Below are positions 16,572-26,711 of a stretch of 64,000 nucleotides of DNA, one piece after another. The notes under the pieces are model-generated. The model worked only from the letters and a program-made list of their open reading frames with translations, had not been told where the DNA came from and ran no database searches. Position 1 is the first letter of the stretch; each line of letters opens with the position of its first letter. The stretch is from Alphaproteobacteria bacterium (GTDB lineage Bacteria > Pseudomonadota > Alphaproteobacteria > Micropepsales > Micropepsaceae). The position numbers were made by a program, and so were the translations under genes. The stretch is from NCBI GenBank assembly GCA_018971835.1, contig JAGWZW010000005.1:1-64000 (forward strand), in the 5' to 3' direction.

Positions 16572-17374
16572 GTCCGGTTCGCCGCCTCCACCGCACGTTT
16601 TGCCATCACCGTGACGAGATGGGCGCGATATTCCGCCGAGCCATGCAAATCCGAGTTGAGATCGTCCGCCGGCACGGAGATTCCGGCCACGGCTTCGGAC
16701 GTGAAATCGGCGTTCAAGGCCGCTTCCATCCGTGGTACGCGGAAGACGCAAGAGCCCGCGCCCGTCACCGCCACGCGCGCGCCCACTTTGGTTTTCGCGA
16801 CGAACACGCCCACCATCGCATAGCGCGAGGCAGGATTGGGGAACTTGCAATAGCCCGCCTTCTCAGCCAGCGGGAAGGAAATCTCAGTGAGGATTTCGCC
16901 CTCTTCCAGCGCCGTCGAGAACATGCCGGTGAAGAAATCGTCGGCAGCGAGGCTGCGCTTGTTCGTCGTCAGCGTGGCGCCGAGGCCGAGCGCGGCCGCC
17001 GGATAGTCCGCTGCCGGGTCGTTGTTGGCGAGCGAGCCACCGATCGTGCCCAGATGGCGCACCGCCGGATCGCCGATTTCGCCCGCCAGCAAGGCGAGGG
17101 CAGGGATCGCTTCCATCACGTCCGCCGAACTTGCAACGTCGGCATGCCTGGTGGTGGCGCCGATGACGAGCGCATCGCCATCGCGGCGGATGAAGGAGAG
17201 TTGGGACAGGCGCGAGATGTCGATCAGCCGTGGCGGCGCGGCCAAGCGCTGTTTCATGGTTGGGATCAGCGTCTGCCCGCCGGCGAGAATCTTCGCATCT
17301 GGCTCCGCGGCGGCGAGTGCAACCGCCTCGTCCAGCGACTGGGCGCGCGTATATTCGAAGGGATAGGTGATCAT
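16568..17374 (-). CDS. FAD-binding medium subunit of a CO-dehydrogenase/xanthine-dehydrogenase-type enzyme (CoxM-like)
   Basis: A 268-residue flavoprotein subunit of the molybdenum hydroxylase family. The FAD motifs are [15 protein letters not shown] (about 31-45) and [14 protein letters not shown] (about 109-122), followed by the CO-dehydrogenase flavoprotein C-terminal domain. It takes electrons from the iron-sulfur subunit to an acceptor. It overlaps the CoxS-like gene upstream and the XdhC-like gene downstream, each by four bases. No large molybdenum-binding subunit gene lies next to it, so the substrate cannot be inferred. Confidence 0.88.
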   Translation of the reverse strand: MITYPFEYTRAQSLDEAVALAAAEPDAKILAGGQTLIPTMKQRLAAPPRLIDISRLSQLSFIRRDGDALVIGATTRHADVASSADVMEAIPALALLAGEIGDPAVRHLGTIGGSLANNDPAADYPAAALGLGATLTTNKRSLAADDFFTGMFSTALEEGEILTEISFPLAEKAGYCKFPNPASRYAMVGVFVAKTKVGARVAVTGAGSCVFRVPRMEAALNADFTSEAVAGISVPADDLNSDLHGSAEYRAHLVTVMAKRAVEAANRT

Positions 17375-17862
17375 GCCACGCTGCCTGCCGATTTGATGGC
17401 CGCCATCTGCTGTGCCGCAGCCTCGATGGCATCGACGATGTTCTGATAGCCGGTGCAGCGGCAGAGGTTGCCTTCGAGTTCAGCGCGGATGGTCTGGCGA
17501 TCAAGTTTTGGCTTTCTGCGGATCATGTCCACCGCCGTCATGATCATGCCTGGTGTGCAGAAGCCGCATTGCAGACCGTGATGTTCGCGGAAGGCTTCCT
17601 GCACCGGATGTAGCCTGCCGTCGGGCGCCAGGCCCTCGATAGTCGTCACTTCGGCGCCGTCGGCCTGCGCGGCAAAGATGGTGCAGGATTTTACGGCGCG
17701 GCTATCCAGGTGCACGACGCAGGCTCCGCACTGGCTGGTGTCGCAACCGATATGCGTGCCGGTGAGCTGCAATTCGTCGCGCAGAAACTGCACCAGCAGC
17801 GTGCGGTCCTCGACATCGGCAGAAACCGTTTTTCCGTTCACCGTCATGGTTACGGTGGTCAT
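17371..17862 (-). CDS. [2Fe-2S] small subunit of a CO-dehydrogenase-type enzyme (CoxS-like)
   Basis: A 163-residue iron-sulfur subunit. The plant-ferredoxin-type cluster is held by the cysteines in [15 protein letters not shown] and the following SCTIF; the second, alpha-helical cluster by CGFCTPGMI and [12 protein letters not shown]. Length and motif order match CoxS and similar subunits of aldehyde, isoquinoline and CO dehydrogenases. It is second in an operon after the CoxG-like gene and overlaps CoxM-like by four bases. Confidence 0.92.
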   Translation of the reverse strand: MTTVTMTVNGKTVSADVEDRTLLVQFLRDELQLTGTHIGCDTSQCGACVVHLDSRAVKSCTIFAAQADGAEVTTIEGLAPDGRLHPVQEAFREHHGLQCGFCTPGMIMTAVDMIRRKPKLDRQTIRAELEGNLCRCTGYQNIVDAIEAAAQQMAAIKSAGSVA

Positions 17863-17933
17863 ACTCGGACTCCTTACGGGATTGCTTGGTCGGCCGAGTT
17901 TCGGTCCGCGGCCGCCCGCCGGTCAAGGCGTCG

Positions 17934-18539
17934 CTAGAGAACGACGCCGAAGAGCACCAGCAGGATCACGATCACGCCGATCAATCCCACCACCCAGATC
18001 TCCGGCGTCAGACCCTCGCGCGGCGCACGGCTTTCGGCCGCGCCGGGCGGTGCGGGAACCACTGCTTCAGATGGCGGCATCTCGCCCGGAGCCGCATCGC
18101 CACCGCCGACCGTCTCGGCAAATTTGGCGAAGAATTCGTCGGCGAGCTGTTTGGCCGCGCCGTCGAGCAGGCGCTGGCCGATCTGCGCCAGCTTTCCTCC
18201 CACAACAGCCTTGGCCGTATAGCTGAGCAGGGTACCGCCGTCCTCCGCCGCCAGCTGAACTTCGGCACTGCCGCGGGCGAAGCCGGCCACGCCGCCCTGG
18301 CCTTCGCCGACGATGGTGCAGCGCCGGGGCGGTTCCATGTCCTCAAGTGCCACCTTGCCTTTGAAGGTCGCCTGGACGGGTCCGATCTTGACCTGGACGG
18401 CGGCCTGGAAGTGGGTCTGGTCCGTCCTGGCCATTTCCCGACAGCCCGGAATGCAGGCCTTGAGGACGTCCGGGTCGCTGACGGCAGACCAGACTGTCTC
18501 CGGTGAGGCTGGGATATGGTATTGCCCGGCAAAGTCCAT
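17934..18539 (-). CDS. CoxG-like SRPBCC protein with C-terminal membrane anchor
   Basis: A 201-residue protein. Residues 1 to about 145 form the SRPBCC fold of the CoxG family, with [19 protein letters not shown] and [15 protein letters not shown] flexible Pro/Ala linker leads to a hydrophobic C-terminal helix (about 178-199, [18 protein letters not shown]). CoxG anchors CO dehydrogenase to the inner membrane in carboxidotrophs. It is the first gene of the operon coxG-coxS-coxM-xdhC. The 72 bases to coxS hold no gene. Confidence 0.87.
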   Translation of the reverse strand: MDFAGQYHIPASPETVWSAVSDPDVLKACIPGCREMARTDQTHFQAAVQVKIGPVQATFKGKVALEDMEPPRRCTIVGEGQGGVAGFARGSAEVQLAAEDGGTLLSYTAKAVVGGKLAQIGQRLLDGAAKQLADEFFAKFAETVGGGDAAPGEMPPSEAVVPAPPGAAESRAPREGLTPEIWVVGLIGVIVILLVLFGVVL

Positions 18540-18713
18540 CGGTCACAAGGCTCCTGTCGGTTCTCAAGAATGAAGGGCGAGCAATGGCTTAGTAACGCGC
18601 CAATGGAGCGCTGGCAAATCATGGCTATTGGCTGCGTCACCGTTCTTTCATTCTTGCGCTGACGGTGTTAACCTTACGTTCAGGATTTAGGGGTCCGGAG
18701 CGGGACACTGGGG

Positions 18714-19259
18714 ATGGATAGCATGGCATCGGCAGCACCGGGCCAGGGGGCCGGAAGCGGTGACGCTGCATTTGAAGTCAGCGGGCAAATCAAATGGTTC
18801 GATCTGGCCAAGGGCTACGGCTTCATAAAGCCCACAAGCGGCCATGATGGGGATGTGCTTCTGCACCAGACCTGCATCCGGCAGTCGGGCTACAAGGCGG
18901 CCTATGAAGGGGCGCGGGTAATCTGCGAAGCGGTGCAGGGCCCGAAAGGCCTTCAGGCCCGCAAGGTTCTGATGCTCGACAATTCCACCGCGGCACCTCA
19001 GGCCGCAGCGGCACGTGGCGCGCGCTACGCTGCCGAACCGCGCGGGCCGGCTTTCGATGCGACCGTGAAGTGGTTCAACCGCGCCAAGGGCTACGGCTTT
19101 GTGTCGCGCGGGCCCGATACACCCGATGTCTTCGTCCATATGGAGACGCTGAGGCGTGCCGGCATTCGTGAACTGACCGAAGGCCAGCGGGTGCGGGTCC
19201 GCGCCGGCGATGGCCCCAAAGGTGAGCTTGCGGCCGAGATCACGGTGCTCGATTCCTGA
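18714..19259 (+). CDS. Double cold-shock-domain protein
   Basis: A 181-residue protein with two cold-shock domains. The first starts [15 protein letters not shown] (about 24-38) and the second [16 protein letters not shown] (about 114-129), with an Ala-rich linker between. RNP1 (KGYGFI/V) is intact in both; RNP2 is VLLHQ in the first and VFVHM in the second, with the RNA-facing histidines kept. Two-domain Csp proteins are characteristic of alphaproteobacteria and bind RNA or single-stranded DNA. The ATG at 18714 is taken; another is at 18723. The 174 bases upstream hold its promoter and that of coxG. Confidence 0.9.
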   Translation: MDSMASAAPGQGAGSGDAAFEVSGQIKWFDLAKGYGFIKPTSGHDGDVLLHQTCIRQSGYKAAYEGARVICEAVQGPKGLQARKVLMLDNSTAAPQAAAARGARYAAEPRGPAFDATVKWFNRAKGYGFVSRGPDTPDVFVHMETLRRAGIRELTEGQRVRVRAGDGPKGELAAEITVLDS

Positions 19260-19313
19260 TGCGGCAAACGTGCTAAGCCTGCATTGTTGATCTGCGGGAA
19301 TCCGGGGGAGTCT

Positions 19314-19799
19314 ATGCGGTTGTGTTATTTGGTGGGCGTCGGGCTGGTGCTTGGCGTCTTGTTGGGCTGTTCCTCGTTTGCTGCCCAAGGCCAGCCACAG
19401 GCGCCGCTGCCGCGCTCCGCGCTGGTGATCGACACGTCGCACGGCCCGGTCCGCTTCACGGTCGAACTGGCCGCGGACACGCGCGCGCAGGAACTCGGCC
19501 TGATGTACCGGCGGCACATGGCGGCCGATGCCGGCATGCTGTTCGATTTTCACCAGCCCCAGCCGGTCACCTTCTGGATGAAGAACACGATCCTGCCGCT
19601 CGACATGATCTTCATTCGTGACGACGGCACGATCTCGACTGTCCGTGCCGATGCCGTGCCCTATTCGGAGGCGCTGATTCCCTCGGCAGAGCCTGTCCGG
19701 GCGGTGCTGGAGATCAATGGCGGGCAGGCGGCCGCCCTGGGCATCGCGCCCGGCGAGAGGGTTCACCACGCCATTTTCGGGGATGCTCCGGCACCCTGA
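19314..19799 (+). CDS. DUF192 lipoprotein
   Basis: A 161-residue protein with a lipoprotein signal: [19 protein letters not shown], with lipobox LLGC making Cys19 the lipidated residue. The mature part is a DUF192 domain, with [20 protein letters not shown] and [17 protein letters not shown] as family hallmarks. ATG 19314 has GGGGGAG upstream; a TTG at 19284 is less likely. It follows the cold-shock gene by 54 bases and could be cotranscribed. The biochemical role of DUF192 is unknown. Confidence 0.85.
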   Translation: MRLCYLVGVGLVLGVLLGCSSFAAQGQPQAPLPRSALVIDTSHGPVRFTVELAADTRAQELGLMYRRHMAADAGMLFDFHQPQPVTFWMKNTILPLDMIFIRDDGTISTVRADAVPYSEALIPSAEPVRAVLEINGGQAAALGIAPGERVHHAIFGDAPAP

Positions 19800-19871
19800 C
19801 CCCCCGCGTCGGCATGGCCGTTGATGGCGGGGCGGCGAGCGTGTATGGGACTGGTTTCGCCGGAACGGTCC

Positions 19872-19948
19872 CGGGGCGTGGCGCAGCCTGGTAGCGCATC
19901 TGCTTTGGGAGCAGAGGGTCGCGTGTTCGAATCACGCCGCCCCGACCA
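19872..19948 (+). tRNA. tRNA-Pro (anticodon TGG)
   Basis: A 77-base cloverleaf. The acceptor arms CGGGGCG (19872-19878) and CGCCCCG (19938-19944) pair fully, followed by discriminator A and an encoded CCA. The anticodon loop is CTTTGGGAG with anticodon TGG. The T-arm contains GTTCGAATC. Confidence 0.95.
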
Positions 19949-19967
19949 GCCGGCAAGAGGAGAAACG

Positions 19968-20273
19968 ATGCGCGCGCGGATCTATCGGCCGAGCAAGACG
20001 GCCATGCAGTCGGGCAGGGCCCGCACCAGAGCCTGGGTTCTGGAGTACGAACCGGAGGCGCCCAAGACGCCCGACCCCCTGATGGGCTGGACCAGTTCCT
20101 CCGACATGCGTTCCCAGATCGAACTGGAATTCGACAGCGCCGAAGAGGCGGTGGCCTATGCCGAAAAGCACGCCATCCCCTATCAGGTGTTCGAGCCGCA
20201 TCAGCACCGGGCGCCCGCCAAGTCCTATTCGGACAATTTCCGCTTCGACCGCAAGATTCCCTGGTCGCACTGA
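19968..20273 (+). CDS. NDUFS4-like accessory subunit of respiratory complex I (ETC complex I subunit)
   Basis: A 101-residue protein of the NDUFS4/NUYM family, the 18-kDa accessory subunit of NADH:ubiquinone oxidoreductase, which in bacteria is found in alphaproteobacteria. Typical features are the start [21 protein letters not shown], the segment MGWTSSSDM, and the end [16 protein letters not shown] lies six bases before the ATG. It sits alone between two tRNA genes, far from any nuo operon, which is usual for this accessory subunit. Confidence 0.9.
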   Translation: MRARIYRPSKTAMQSGRARTRAWVLEYEPEAPKTPDPLMGWTSSSDMRSQIELEFDSAEEAVAYAEKHAIPYQVFEPHQHRAPAKSYSDNFRFDRKIPWSH

Positions 20274-20358
20274 AGTATCCGCCGCCGAGGCGTCTGTAAT
20301 CGCGGCCGGATGCTGTATGCTCGGCCGCAGACAGGATTCCGCGGCCGCGCGGAACGGA

Positions 20359-20435
<77 letters not shown>

Positions 20436-20487
20436 TATCTGCTTTGTTGTCGCTGGCGATGTGATGCGGATTTCGCGGGCGGGCGCC

Positions 20488-21231
20488 TTACCCGCCCGAG
20501 GCGAGACAAAGCGCGACCATTGCCGTTGCCTCGACGATTTCGACCAGCGCCCCGGCCGTATCCCCGGTAGTGCCGCCGATGCGCCGCAAGATCGCTTGGC
20601 GAAACAGCGTCAGCGCGCCTGCGGTCGCCAGCAGCGCCGTCAGCCCGGGGTTTCCGCCCGCAAGCCAGACGGCGCCGCAGGTCAGGCAGAGGGCCAGAAA
20701 AACTTCGCCGCGGCGCATCTGCGCGACCAGCGCGCTGCCGAGCCCCTGCGGCCGCACATAGGCCGTCGTCAGGAACAGGGCCTGAATGGCGGCCCGGCCG
20801 AGCACCGGCGCCACTGGCAGCAGGGCGAACGCGCGGTTTCCGCAAAGCACCGTCAGCGCGGCGAATTTGAGCAGCAGAACCACTGCGACGGCAGCAACGC
20901 CGACCGGCCCGCTATAGGGATCCTTCATGATCGCAAGCGTTCTCATGCGGTCGCCGCGCCCGCCCACCCAGGCGTCGGCACAATCCGCCAGGCCGTCGAG
21001 ATGCAGCGCCCCGGTGAGAGCCGTCCACCCCAGCAGCAGCAGGGCGGCAACGAGCAGCGGCGGCTGGCGCTGAAGCAGCCAGGCGCCGGCGGCCAGGAAC
21101 AGCCCCAGCACGAGGCCGATCAGGGGATAAAAAGTCAACGAGCGGCCGATTTCCTGTTCCGCCGGTGCGCCGCCGAAGCGGACGGGAAGTGTGGTCAGAA
21201 ATTGCACGGCGATCAGGATGGGGCGGATCAT
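20488..21231 (-). CDS. cobS: Adenosylcobinamide-GDP ribazoletransferase (cobalamin synthase, CobS/CobV)
   Basis: A 247-residue integral membrane enzyme that joins adenosylcobinamide-GDP to alpha-ribazole (or its phosphate), the last joining step of B12 synthesis. Family signs are AVQFLTTLPVRF at the start, SLTFYPLIGLVLG, and the acidic motif HLDGLADCADAWVGG (about 70-84), which binds magnesium. Several hydrophobic helices follow. The ATG at 21231 overlaps the phosphatase stop as ATGA; another ATG at 21237 is possible. It is the last gene of the cobalamin operon and ends 53 bases before the tRNA-Arg gene on the other strand. Confidence 0.92.
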   Translation of the reverse strand: MIRPILIAVQFLTTLPVRFGGAPAEQEIGRSLTFYPLIGLVLGLFLAAGAWLLQRQPPLLVAALLLLGWTALTGALHLDGLADCADAWVGGRGDRMRTLAIMKDPYSGPVGVAAVAVVLLLKFAALTVLCGNRAFALLPVAPVLGRAAIQALFLTTAYVRPQGLGSALVAQMRRGEVFLALCLTCGAVWLAGGNPGLTALLATAGALTLFRQAILRRIGGTTGDTAGALVEIVEATAMVALCLASGG

Positions 21232-21800
21232 GCGCATACGGCTCCGGCAAGTTCGGCAACGTCGATCATGTGAAGAGAGGCATGCGGCACCTCGGTTTCC
21301 GCGACGCGTTCCAGCGGCCGGCCTGCCAGAAGGCACAGCGCGACGCGGATAGGGCCGCCATGCGTGACGACGAGAACGCGCCGCTCTGCCGCAATCGCGC
21401 AGAGATCGGCGCAGGCCCCGCGCAGGCGTGCGGCAACCGCGGTGAGCGGTTCTGCGCCGGGCGGCGCGTGGCGCAGCGGATCGCGCCAGAAGCGCTCCAG
21501 CGCCTCGCGATCCTCGGCGAATATGTCGTGCGCGGCGCGGCCATCCCAGACGCCGAAATCCATCTCGACCAGCCGCGGATCGATCTTACAGGGGACACTC
21601 TGCCGTTCGGAAAGTTGTTCGGCGAACGTCCGGCAGCGCTGCAGCGGCGAGGTCACGATGTGATCGACGGCGAGGTTCCCGGTTGCCTCTTCCATCTGCC
21701 GAAAGCCGTCGGCCGTCAGGGCGGCATCGGTACGCCCCCAGTAGCGTGCGCCGCCTTCTGTCTTGCCGTGCCGGAGAAACCAGACGACAGTACCGCTCAT
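21228..21800 (-). CDS. cobC: Histidine phosphatase, probable alpha-ribazole phosphatase (CobC-type)
   Basis: A 190-residue phosphatase of the phosphoglycerate-mutase superfamily. The phospho-accepting histidine is in [10 protein letters not shown] near residue 11, and the second catalytic histidine is in [11 protein letters not shown] near 150. Placed between cobT and cobS, it most likely removes phosphate from alpha-ribazole phosphate or adenosylcobalamin phosphate, the CobC reaction of Salmonella. The name cobC is used in that sense here, not the Pseudomonas sense. Four-base overlaps join it to both neighbours. Confidence 0.83.
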   Translation of the reverse strand: MSGTVVWFLRHGKTEGGARYWGRTDAALTADGFRQMEEATGNLAVDHIVTSPLQRCRTFAEQLSERQSVPCKIDPRLVEMDFGVWDGRAAHDIFAEDREALERFWRDPLRHAPPGAEPLTAVAARLRGACADLCAIAAERRVLVVTHGGPIRVALCLLAGRPLERVAETEVPHASLHMIDVAELAGAVCA

Positions 21801-22852
21801 CCCGTCTTTTCCGAGACGCCGGCTTCGGCGAAGGTCGCCATGCCGTTGTGAAGCGCGCAGGCCAGCCGCACGATCGGGGCGGCCACAGCCGCGCCGCTGG
21901 CTTCGCCCAGGCGCATCTGGAGGTCGAGGATCGGCCGGGCGTCGAATGCCGAAAGAATAGCGCGATGGCCTGGCTCAGCAGAGGCGTGCGAGAACAGCAA
22001 CCATTCGCGCATGCCCGGAAGCAGGCGCTCGGCGCACAGCGCGGCGCTGCTGGTGATGAAGCCATCGACCAGCGCGGGTAGCCCCATTTGCGCACAGGCT
22101 ATGTAGCTGCCTGCAAGGGCGGCGATTTCGAAACCGCCAAGGCGGCGCAAAATTTCGAGCGGCGCGGATAGCGCAGGTCCGTGCAACGCCAGCGCGCGCC
22201 GGATGACGGTCGCCTTGCGCGCGATGCCTTCGCTGTCGAGGCCGGTGCCGGCGCCGGTGACCTCAGCGGGAGCGGCACCCAATAGGGCGCAGACGAGCGC
22301 GCTGGCGGCCGTGGTATTGCCGATCCCCATTTCGCCGCCAATAAAGAGGTGCGCGCCGGCGTCCTTCGCACGCCGGACGGCAGCACGGCCGGCCGCCAGC
22401 GCGGCGTCGAGCTGGCTTTCCGTCATGGCGGGGCCCTGCGCCAGATTCGCTGTGCCGGGGCCGATGCGGTTGCGCAGCACGCGGTCGATGGGGCCGAGAT
22501 CCTCGGCCGTTCCCAGATCGACGACCTCGAGCACGGCATCGAGGTTGCGCGAGAGGACGGAAATCGCCGCACCGCCGCGCACGAAGTTGCGGATCATCTC
22601 GCCCGTCACGGCCTGCGGGAAGGCGGAGACGCCTTCGGCAACAACGCCGTGGTCGCCGGCGAACACTGTGACATGCACGCGGTCGGCTTTCGGCGTGGGC
22701 GTGCCCTGCAGGGCGGCAAGGCTGATCGCGAGTTCTTCCAGCCGGCCCAGTGCGCCAGGCGGCTTGGTGAGGTTCTGCTGGCGTTGTTCGGCGGCGCGGC
22801 GGGCGTCGTCGTTGGGTTTCGCGACGGGCAAATCCAACCAATCCATCGGCAT
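21797..22852 (-). CDS. cobT: Nicotinate-nucleotide--dimethylbenzimidazole phosphoribosyltransferase (CobT)
   Basis: A 351-residue enzyme that makes alpha-ribazole phosphate from dimethylbenzimidazole and nicotinate mononucleotide, activating the lower ligand of B12. Family signatures are [15 protein letters not shown] (about 30-44), [17 protein letters not shown] (substrate pocket), and [15 protein letters not shown], which carries the conserved glutamates near the active site. The ATG at 22852 forms TGATG with the cobU stop; a GTG at 22855 would give a GTGA overlap. BluB, which makes dimethylbenzimidazole, is in the same operon. Confidence 0.94.
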   Translation of the reverse strand: MPMDWLDLPVAKPNDDARRAAEQRQQNLTKPPGALGRLEELAISLAALQGTPTPKADRVHVTVFAGDHGVVAEGVSAFPQAVTGEMIRNFVRGGAAISVLSRNLDAVLEVVDLGTAEDLGPIDRVLRNRIGPGTANLAQGPAMTESQLDAALAAGRAAVRRAKDAGAHLFIGGEMGIGNTTAASALVCALLGAAPAEVTGAGTGLDSEGIARKATVIRRALALHGPALSAPLEILRRLGGFEIAALAGSYIACAQMGLPALVDGFITSSAALCAERLLPGMREWLLFSHASAEPGHRAILSAFDARPILDLQMRLGEASGAAVAAPIVRLACALHNGMATFAEAGVSEKTG

Positions 22853-23367
22853 CACGCGTTTCCTTTCAAGAACAGTGGCAATCCGGCCACCATGAGAACG
22901 ACCCGGTCACAAATCCTGGCGAGATCCTGGTGCAGCCGCCCGGCTTCGTCGCAATAGCGGCGGGTGAGTTCGCCCAGAGGCACGACGCCGAGCCCCGTTT
23001 CGTTGCTGACCAGAACAATTTCACCAGGCAATGCGAGCAATGCGTCGAGCAGAGCGCCACGCTCGCGCGCAACAACGCCATCCGGCGCCAGCAGCAGATT
23101 GGTCAGCCACAGGGTGAGGCAATCGACCATCACGCAGCGATCCGGCGCTGCCTGCGCATTGAGCTGTGCACCAAGCGCCAGTGGTTCCTCGACCAGCACC
23201 CAGTCTACGGGACGACGGCCGCGATGATGCGCGATGCGCGCCGCCATCTCGGCATCGTCGGGCTTCGCAGTGGCAATGTAGCTGACGGCCAGCCCGCTCT
23301 TGCGCGCCATCGCTTCGGCGTAGCGGCTTTTGCCCGAGCGCACGCCGCCCAGAACGAGCGTCTTCAT
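22852..23367 (-). CDS. cobU: Adenosylcobinamide kinase / adenosylcobinamide-phosphate guanylyltransferase (CobU/CobP)
   Basis: A 171-residue bifunctional enzyme that phosphorylates adenosylcobinamide and then adds GMP. The P-loop [12 protein letters not shown] is at residues 7-18, and [10 protein letters not shown] (about 48-57) contains the histidine that becomes guanylylated. [14 protein letters not shown] matches the family core. Length is normal. It overlaps cobQ by four bases upstream. Confidence 0.94.
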   Translation of the reverse strand: MKTLVLGGVRSGKSRYAEAMARKSGLAVSYIATAKPDDAEMAARIAHHRGRRPVDWVLVEEPLALGAQLNAQAAPDRCVMVDCLTLWLTNLLLAPDGVVARERGALLDALLALPGEIVLVSNETGLGVVPLGELTRRYCDEAGRLHQDLARICDRVVLMVAGLPLFLKGNA

Positions 23368-24830
23368 GGCCTCTCTCGCGAAAGTCCGAGCAATCGGTCG
23401 AGCAGGGCTGTGTCCAGATGGCTTTCCACTGCGTCGGCCAGCCGTTCGATGGCCTGTTCGCGGATGGTGTGCAGGTCGAGCGTTTGCGGGGCCTCAAGGC
23501 CTGCCCAGGCGAGCAGGGCGCCGCAGGCCTCGGGCGAATCGAAAAGGCCGTGCACATAGGTGCCGATGATATGCCCGTCGGTGCTCATGGCGCCGTCATG
23601 GCGTTCGCCGAGCCGGAGCGCCGGTTGTTCGAGGGCTGCGCCCGTGCTCACGCCGGCATGGATTTCGTAGCCCGCAACCGCCGCACCGCCCTCGACCAGC
23701 GTGCCCTGGACGTTGCAGAGTTGCTTGGCGGGCTCAAGCCGGGTTTCCATGTCGAGCACGCCGAGGCCGCGTGCGGAACCGGCGGCGCCCTCGAGGCCGT
23801 GCGGATCGTGGATGGCATGGCCGAGCATCTGAAACCCGCCACAGATGCCGATCAGCTTGCCGCCATAGCGCAGGTGCCGCCGGATTGCCGTTTCCCAGCC
23901 TTGCGCGCGCAGCCATGCCAGATCGTCGCGCACGGATTTCGAGCCGGGCAGGATGATGAGGTCTGCGGGCGGCGGCGGCGCGTCGGGGGCCACAAAACGG
24001 AAATCGACTTGCGGATGCAGGCGCAAGGGATCGAAATCGGTGTGGTTGGAGATGCGCGGCAACACCGGTACGACGACACGCAGCGCACCGGCGTTTTTTT
24101 CGGACATAGGCTCGCGCGGCAGCGCGTCTTCGGCGTCGATGTGCAGGTTCTGGAGATAGGGCAGAACCCCCAGAATCGGCTTTGCCGTGTGGCTGCTCAG
24201 CCAGTCGAGGCCGGGTTCCAGCAGCGCAATGTCCCCGCGGAAGCGGTTGATGACAAAGCCGGCCACGCGCGCCTGTTCGCTTTCGCTCAGCAGCGCGAGC
24301 GTGCCGGTGAGATGGGCGAAGACGCCGCCGCGGTCGATATCGGCGATCAGCAGCACCGGACAATCCACCGCTTCGGCAAAGCCCATGTTGGCGATGTCGC
24401 GATCGCGCAGATTGATCTCGGCCGGCGAGCCTGCGCCTTCAACGATCACGACGTCGTATTGTGCGGCGAGCCGGTCGTACGAAGCACGCACGGCGTTCCA
24501 GGCCACCGTCTTGTAGGTGTGGTAGTCGCTGGCGTCCATGTTGCCGATGGCCCGGCCGTGGATGATGACCTGCGCGCCGATATCGGTATTGGGCTTGAGC
24601 AACACCGGATTCATGTCGGTATGCGGTGCCAGCCCGGCGGCCTGCGCCTGCACGGCCTGCGCGCGGCCGATCTCGCCGCCGTCCACGGTCACGGCGCTGT
24701 TGAGCGCCATGTTCTGCGGCTTGAACGGCGCCACGCGGACGTTGCGGCGCCTGAGCCAGCGGCACAGTCCCGTCACCAGCGTGCTCTTGCCGGCGTCCGA
24801 AGTGGTGCCTTGAACCATCAGCGTTGTCAT
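23364..24830 (-). CDS. cobQ: Cobyric acid synthase (CobQ/CbiP)
   Basis: A 488-residue glutamine-dependent amidotransferase that amidates four side chains of adenosylcobyrinic acid a,c-diamide. The N-terminal ATPase domain has a degenerate P-loop, GTTSDAGKS (about 7-15), and [22 protein letters not shown]. The C-terminal glutaminase domain has the nucleophile cysteine in [13 protein letters not shown] (about 330) and the histidine in [13 protein letters not shown]. The start at 24830 overlaps cobD by four bases. Confidence 0.95.
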   Translation of the reverse strand: MTTLMVQGTTSDAGKSTLVTGLCRWLRRRNVRVAPFKPQNMALNSAVTVDGGEIGRAQAVQAQAAGLAPHTDMNPVLLKPNTDIGAQVIIHGRAIGNMDASDYHTYKTVAWNAVRASYDRLAAQYDVVIVEGAGSPAEINLRDRDIANMGFAEAVDCPVLLIADIDRGGVFAHLTGTLALLSESEQARVAGFVINRFRGDIALLEPGLDWLSSHTAKPILGVLPYLQNLHIDAEDALPREPMSEKNAGALRVVVPVLPRISNHTDFDPLRLHPQVDFRFVAPDAPPPPADLIILPGSKSVRDDLAWLRAQGWETAIRRHLRYGGKLIGICGGFQMLGHAIHDPHGLEGAAGSARGLGVLDMETRLEPAKQLCNVQGTLVEGGAAVAGYEIHAGVSTGAALEQPALRLGERHDGAMSTDGHIIGTYVHGLFDSPEACGALLAWAGLEAPQTLDLHTIREQAIERLADAVESHLDTALLDRLLGLSRERP

Positions 24831-25807
24831 CTCGCGGCCTCGCGCAATGCAGCTTCCAGTTTTTGCCAGTCCGTTTCCGATGCCGGAAGCCCGAAGCGCA
24901 GGCTGGCCGGTGTCTCGAACAGCCGGGTGAGAATACCCCGCGCGGCCAACTGCGCGTGAATGTCGGGCGCCTGCTTTGTGCACACCCATTGAAACAGCGC
25001 CGTGCCGCCCGCCGGCGCCAGCCCGCAACCGCGCAGCAGTTCGACGAGGCGGCCGGTGCGTTCGTGGAGCTGGCGGCGCATGTTCGCCTGCCAGTGCCGG
25101 TCGCGCAGCGCCGCTGCACCGACCCAGCGCGAGGCGGCGGCAATGGGCCAGGGCCCCAGATGATCCTGCAGGCGGGCCAGCATGTCCGGTTCGGCACAGA
25201 CGAAGCCGACACGCAGCCCGGCAAGGCCGAAGAACTTGCCGAGCGAACGCAGCACGACCAGGCCCGGCCTCGGCATGAACGGCAGCAGGCTTTGCTCCGG
25301 CGTGGCGTCCATGAAGGCCTCATCGACGATCAGCCAGCCGCCGCGCGCCGCAAGCTGCGCGTGCCATTGCAGCATTTGCTCGACCAGAAAGTGGTTGCCC
25401 GTGGGATTGTTTGGATTGATGAGCACGAGCACATCGCAAGCTGTCGCGGCGCTGTGCATGTCGTCCAGTGAAAGCGGCGTGACAGCGTGGCCGCGCTCTT
25501 GCCACGCGTGCGCGTGTTCGGCATAGCCCGGTGCGATCACGCCGACCCGGCACGGCGCGCGCAGAAAGGGCAGCGCCTGAATGGCGGCCTGCGAACCAGC
25601 AACCGGAAGAAGGTGGGCGCCGTAATACGCCTCTGCCGCGGCTTCGAGGCCATCATGATCCTCTGGCAGGCGGTTCCAGAGGTCCGCGGGCAGATCGGGA
25701 ACCGGCCAGCCATCGGGATTGATGCCGGTCGAAAGATCGAGCCACTGCGCCAGCGGGATGCGGTGACGTTCCGATGCGGTGCGCAGATTTCCGCCGTGTT
25801 CAAGCAT
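24827..25807 (-). CDS. cobD: L-threonine-O-3-phosphate decarboxylase (CobD of Salmonella; CobC of Pseudomonas)
   Basis: A 326-residue PLP enzyme of the class I/II aminotransferase fold that makes aminopropanol phosphate, the linker of the B12 nucleotide loop. Family features are [12 protein letters not shown] at the start, [26 protein letters not shown], and the PLP lysine in [16 protein letters not shown] (about 210). I start at the ATG at 25807, with GGAG nine bases upstream; a GTG at 25822 would add five residues. It overlaps cbiB by eight bases, so the two partners of the aminopropanol step are adjacent. Confidence 0.92.
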   Translation of the reverse strand: MLEHGGNLRTASERHRIPLAQWLDLSTGINPDGWPVPDLPADLWNRLPEDHDGLEAAAEAYYGAHLLPVAGSQAAIQALPFLRAPCRVGVIAPGYAEHAHAWQERGHAVTPLSLDDMHSAATACDVLVLINPNNPTGNHFLVEQMLQWHAQLAARGGWLIVDEAFMDATPEQSLLPFMPRPGLVVLRSLGKFFGLAGLRVGFVCAEPDMLARLQDHLGPWPIAAASRWVGAAALRDRHWQANMRRQLHERTGRLVELLRGCGLAPAGGTALFQWVCTKQAPDIHAQLAARGILTRLFETPASLRFGLPASETDWQKLEAALREAAR

Positions 25808-26711
25808 AAAGAAGCGCTCCACCGCAGATCACGAACAGCCAGAGCCAGACCGTGCGCCGGACGAGGCGGAGCGCGCGTTCCACGTCGCCTGTGCCGGGCG
25901 CCCGGCCGGTGCCGAGCGCCGGTCGTGCCTCCCATTCGCCGCCGTAGCAGGCCGGGCCGCCGAGCGTGACTTCCAGCGCGCCAGCGCCTGCGGCCATCAC
26001 CGGCCCGGCATTGGGGCTTTTCCAGAGCGCCGCTTGTGTGCGCCAGCAGGTGAGCGCGGCTCTGGTTCGGCCCATCAGGGCGTAGCTGCAGGCGGTCAGG
26101 CGCGCGGGCAGGTAGTTCAGCACGTCATCGAGTTTCGCGGCGGCCCAGCCGAACGCATGATAGCGTTCGTTGCGATAGCCCCACATCGCATCGAGCGTAT
26201 TGGCAAGGCGGTAGAGCACGGCGCCCGGCGCCCCGGCCACGGCGAACCAGAACAACGCGCCGAGCACCGCATCATTGCCGTTCTCCAGAACGGACTCGAT
26301 GGTCGCGGGCGCGATGTCGAGTTCGTCCTTGTCGCGGCTGACCATGTAGCTGGCGCACAGTCGGGCACGCTGCTCGTCGCCGGACGACAGCGCAGCGGTC
26401 ACCGCGCGTGCGTGGTCGTGGAGGCTGCGATGACCCAGTGCGGCATAGAGCATAAACGCGCTGAAAGGCGTTCCCCAGACCGGCGCCATCGCCAGCACCG
26501 CGGCGAGTGCCGTGAACGGAAGCAGCAGCACGGTCACTGCGGCCACCCCGCGCCGGCGCCGGTCGGCCGCCGGCAAATCCGGGCCGCCATAGAGGCGCCC
26601 TTCGGCCGCGCGCGCGAGCCGGCCGAAACCGATCAGCGGATGCCAGCGCCGCGGTTCGCCGAACAGCCAGTCACACAACAGCGCGGCGGCCATCAGGACT
26701 ACGGTGGTCAT
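25800..26711 (-). CDS. cbiB: Adenosylcobinamide-phosphate synthase (CbiB/CobD)
   Basis: A 303-residue membrane enzyme that attaches aminopropanol (phosphate) to adenosylcobyric acid. Signatures include LLCDWLFGEPRRWHPLIGFG (about 9-28), MVSRDKDELD, ENGNDAVLGALFWFAVAGAPGA (read in two parts), and the C-terminal NAGPVMAAGAGALEV. Several transmembrane helices are visible. The start at 26711 overlaps the binding-protein gene by four bases. Confidence 0.93.
   Translation of the reverse strand: MTTVVLMAAALLCDWLFGEPRRWHPLIGFGRLARAAEGRLYGGPDLPAADRRRRGVAAVTVLLLPFTALAAVLAMAPVWGTPFSAFMLYAALGHRSLHDHARAVTAALSSGDEQRARLCASYMVSRDKDELDIAPATIESVLENGNDAVLGALFWFAVAGAPGAVLYRLANTLDAMWGYRNERYHAFGWAAAKLDDVLNYLPARLTACSYALMGRTRAALTCWRTQAALWKSPNAGPVMAAGAGALEVTLGGPACYGGEWEARPALGTGRAPGTGDVERALRLVRRTVWLWLFVICGGALLYA

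Noticed and set aside
14663-18539. A hidden large molybdenum subunit (CoxL) near the cox-like genes
   Set aside because: All frames between 14.6 and 18.6 kb are accounted for by the listed genes, and no frame of about 800 codons exists.
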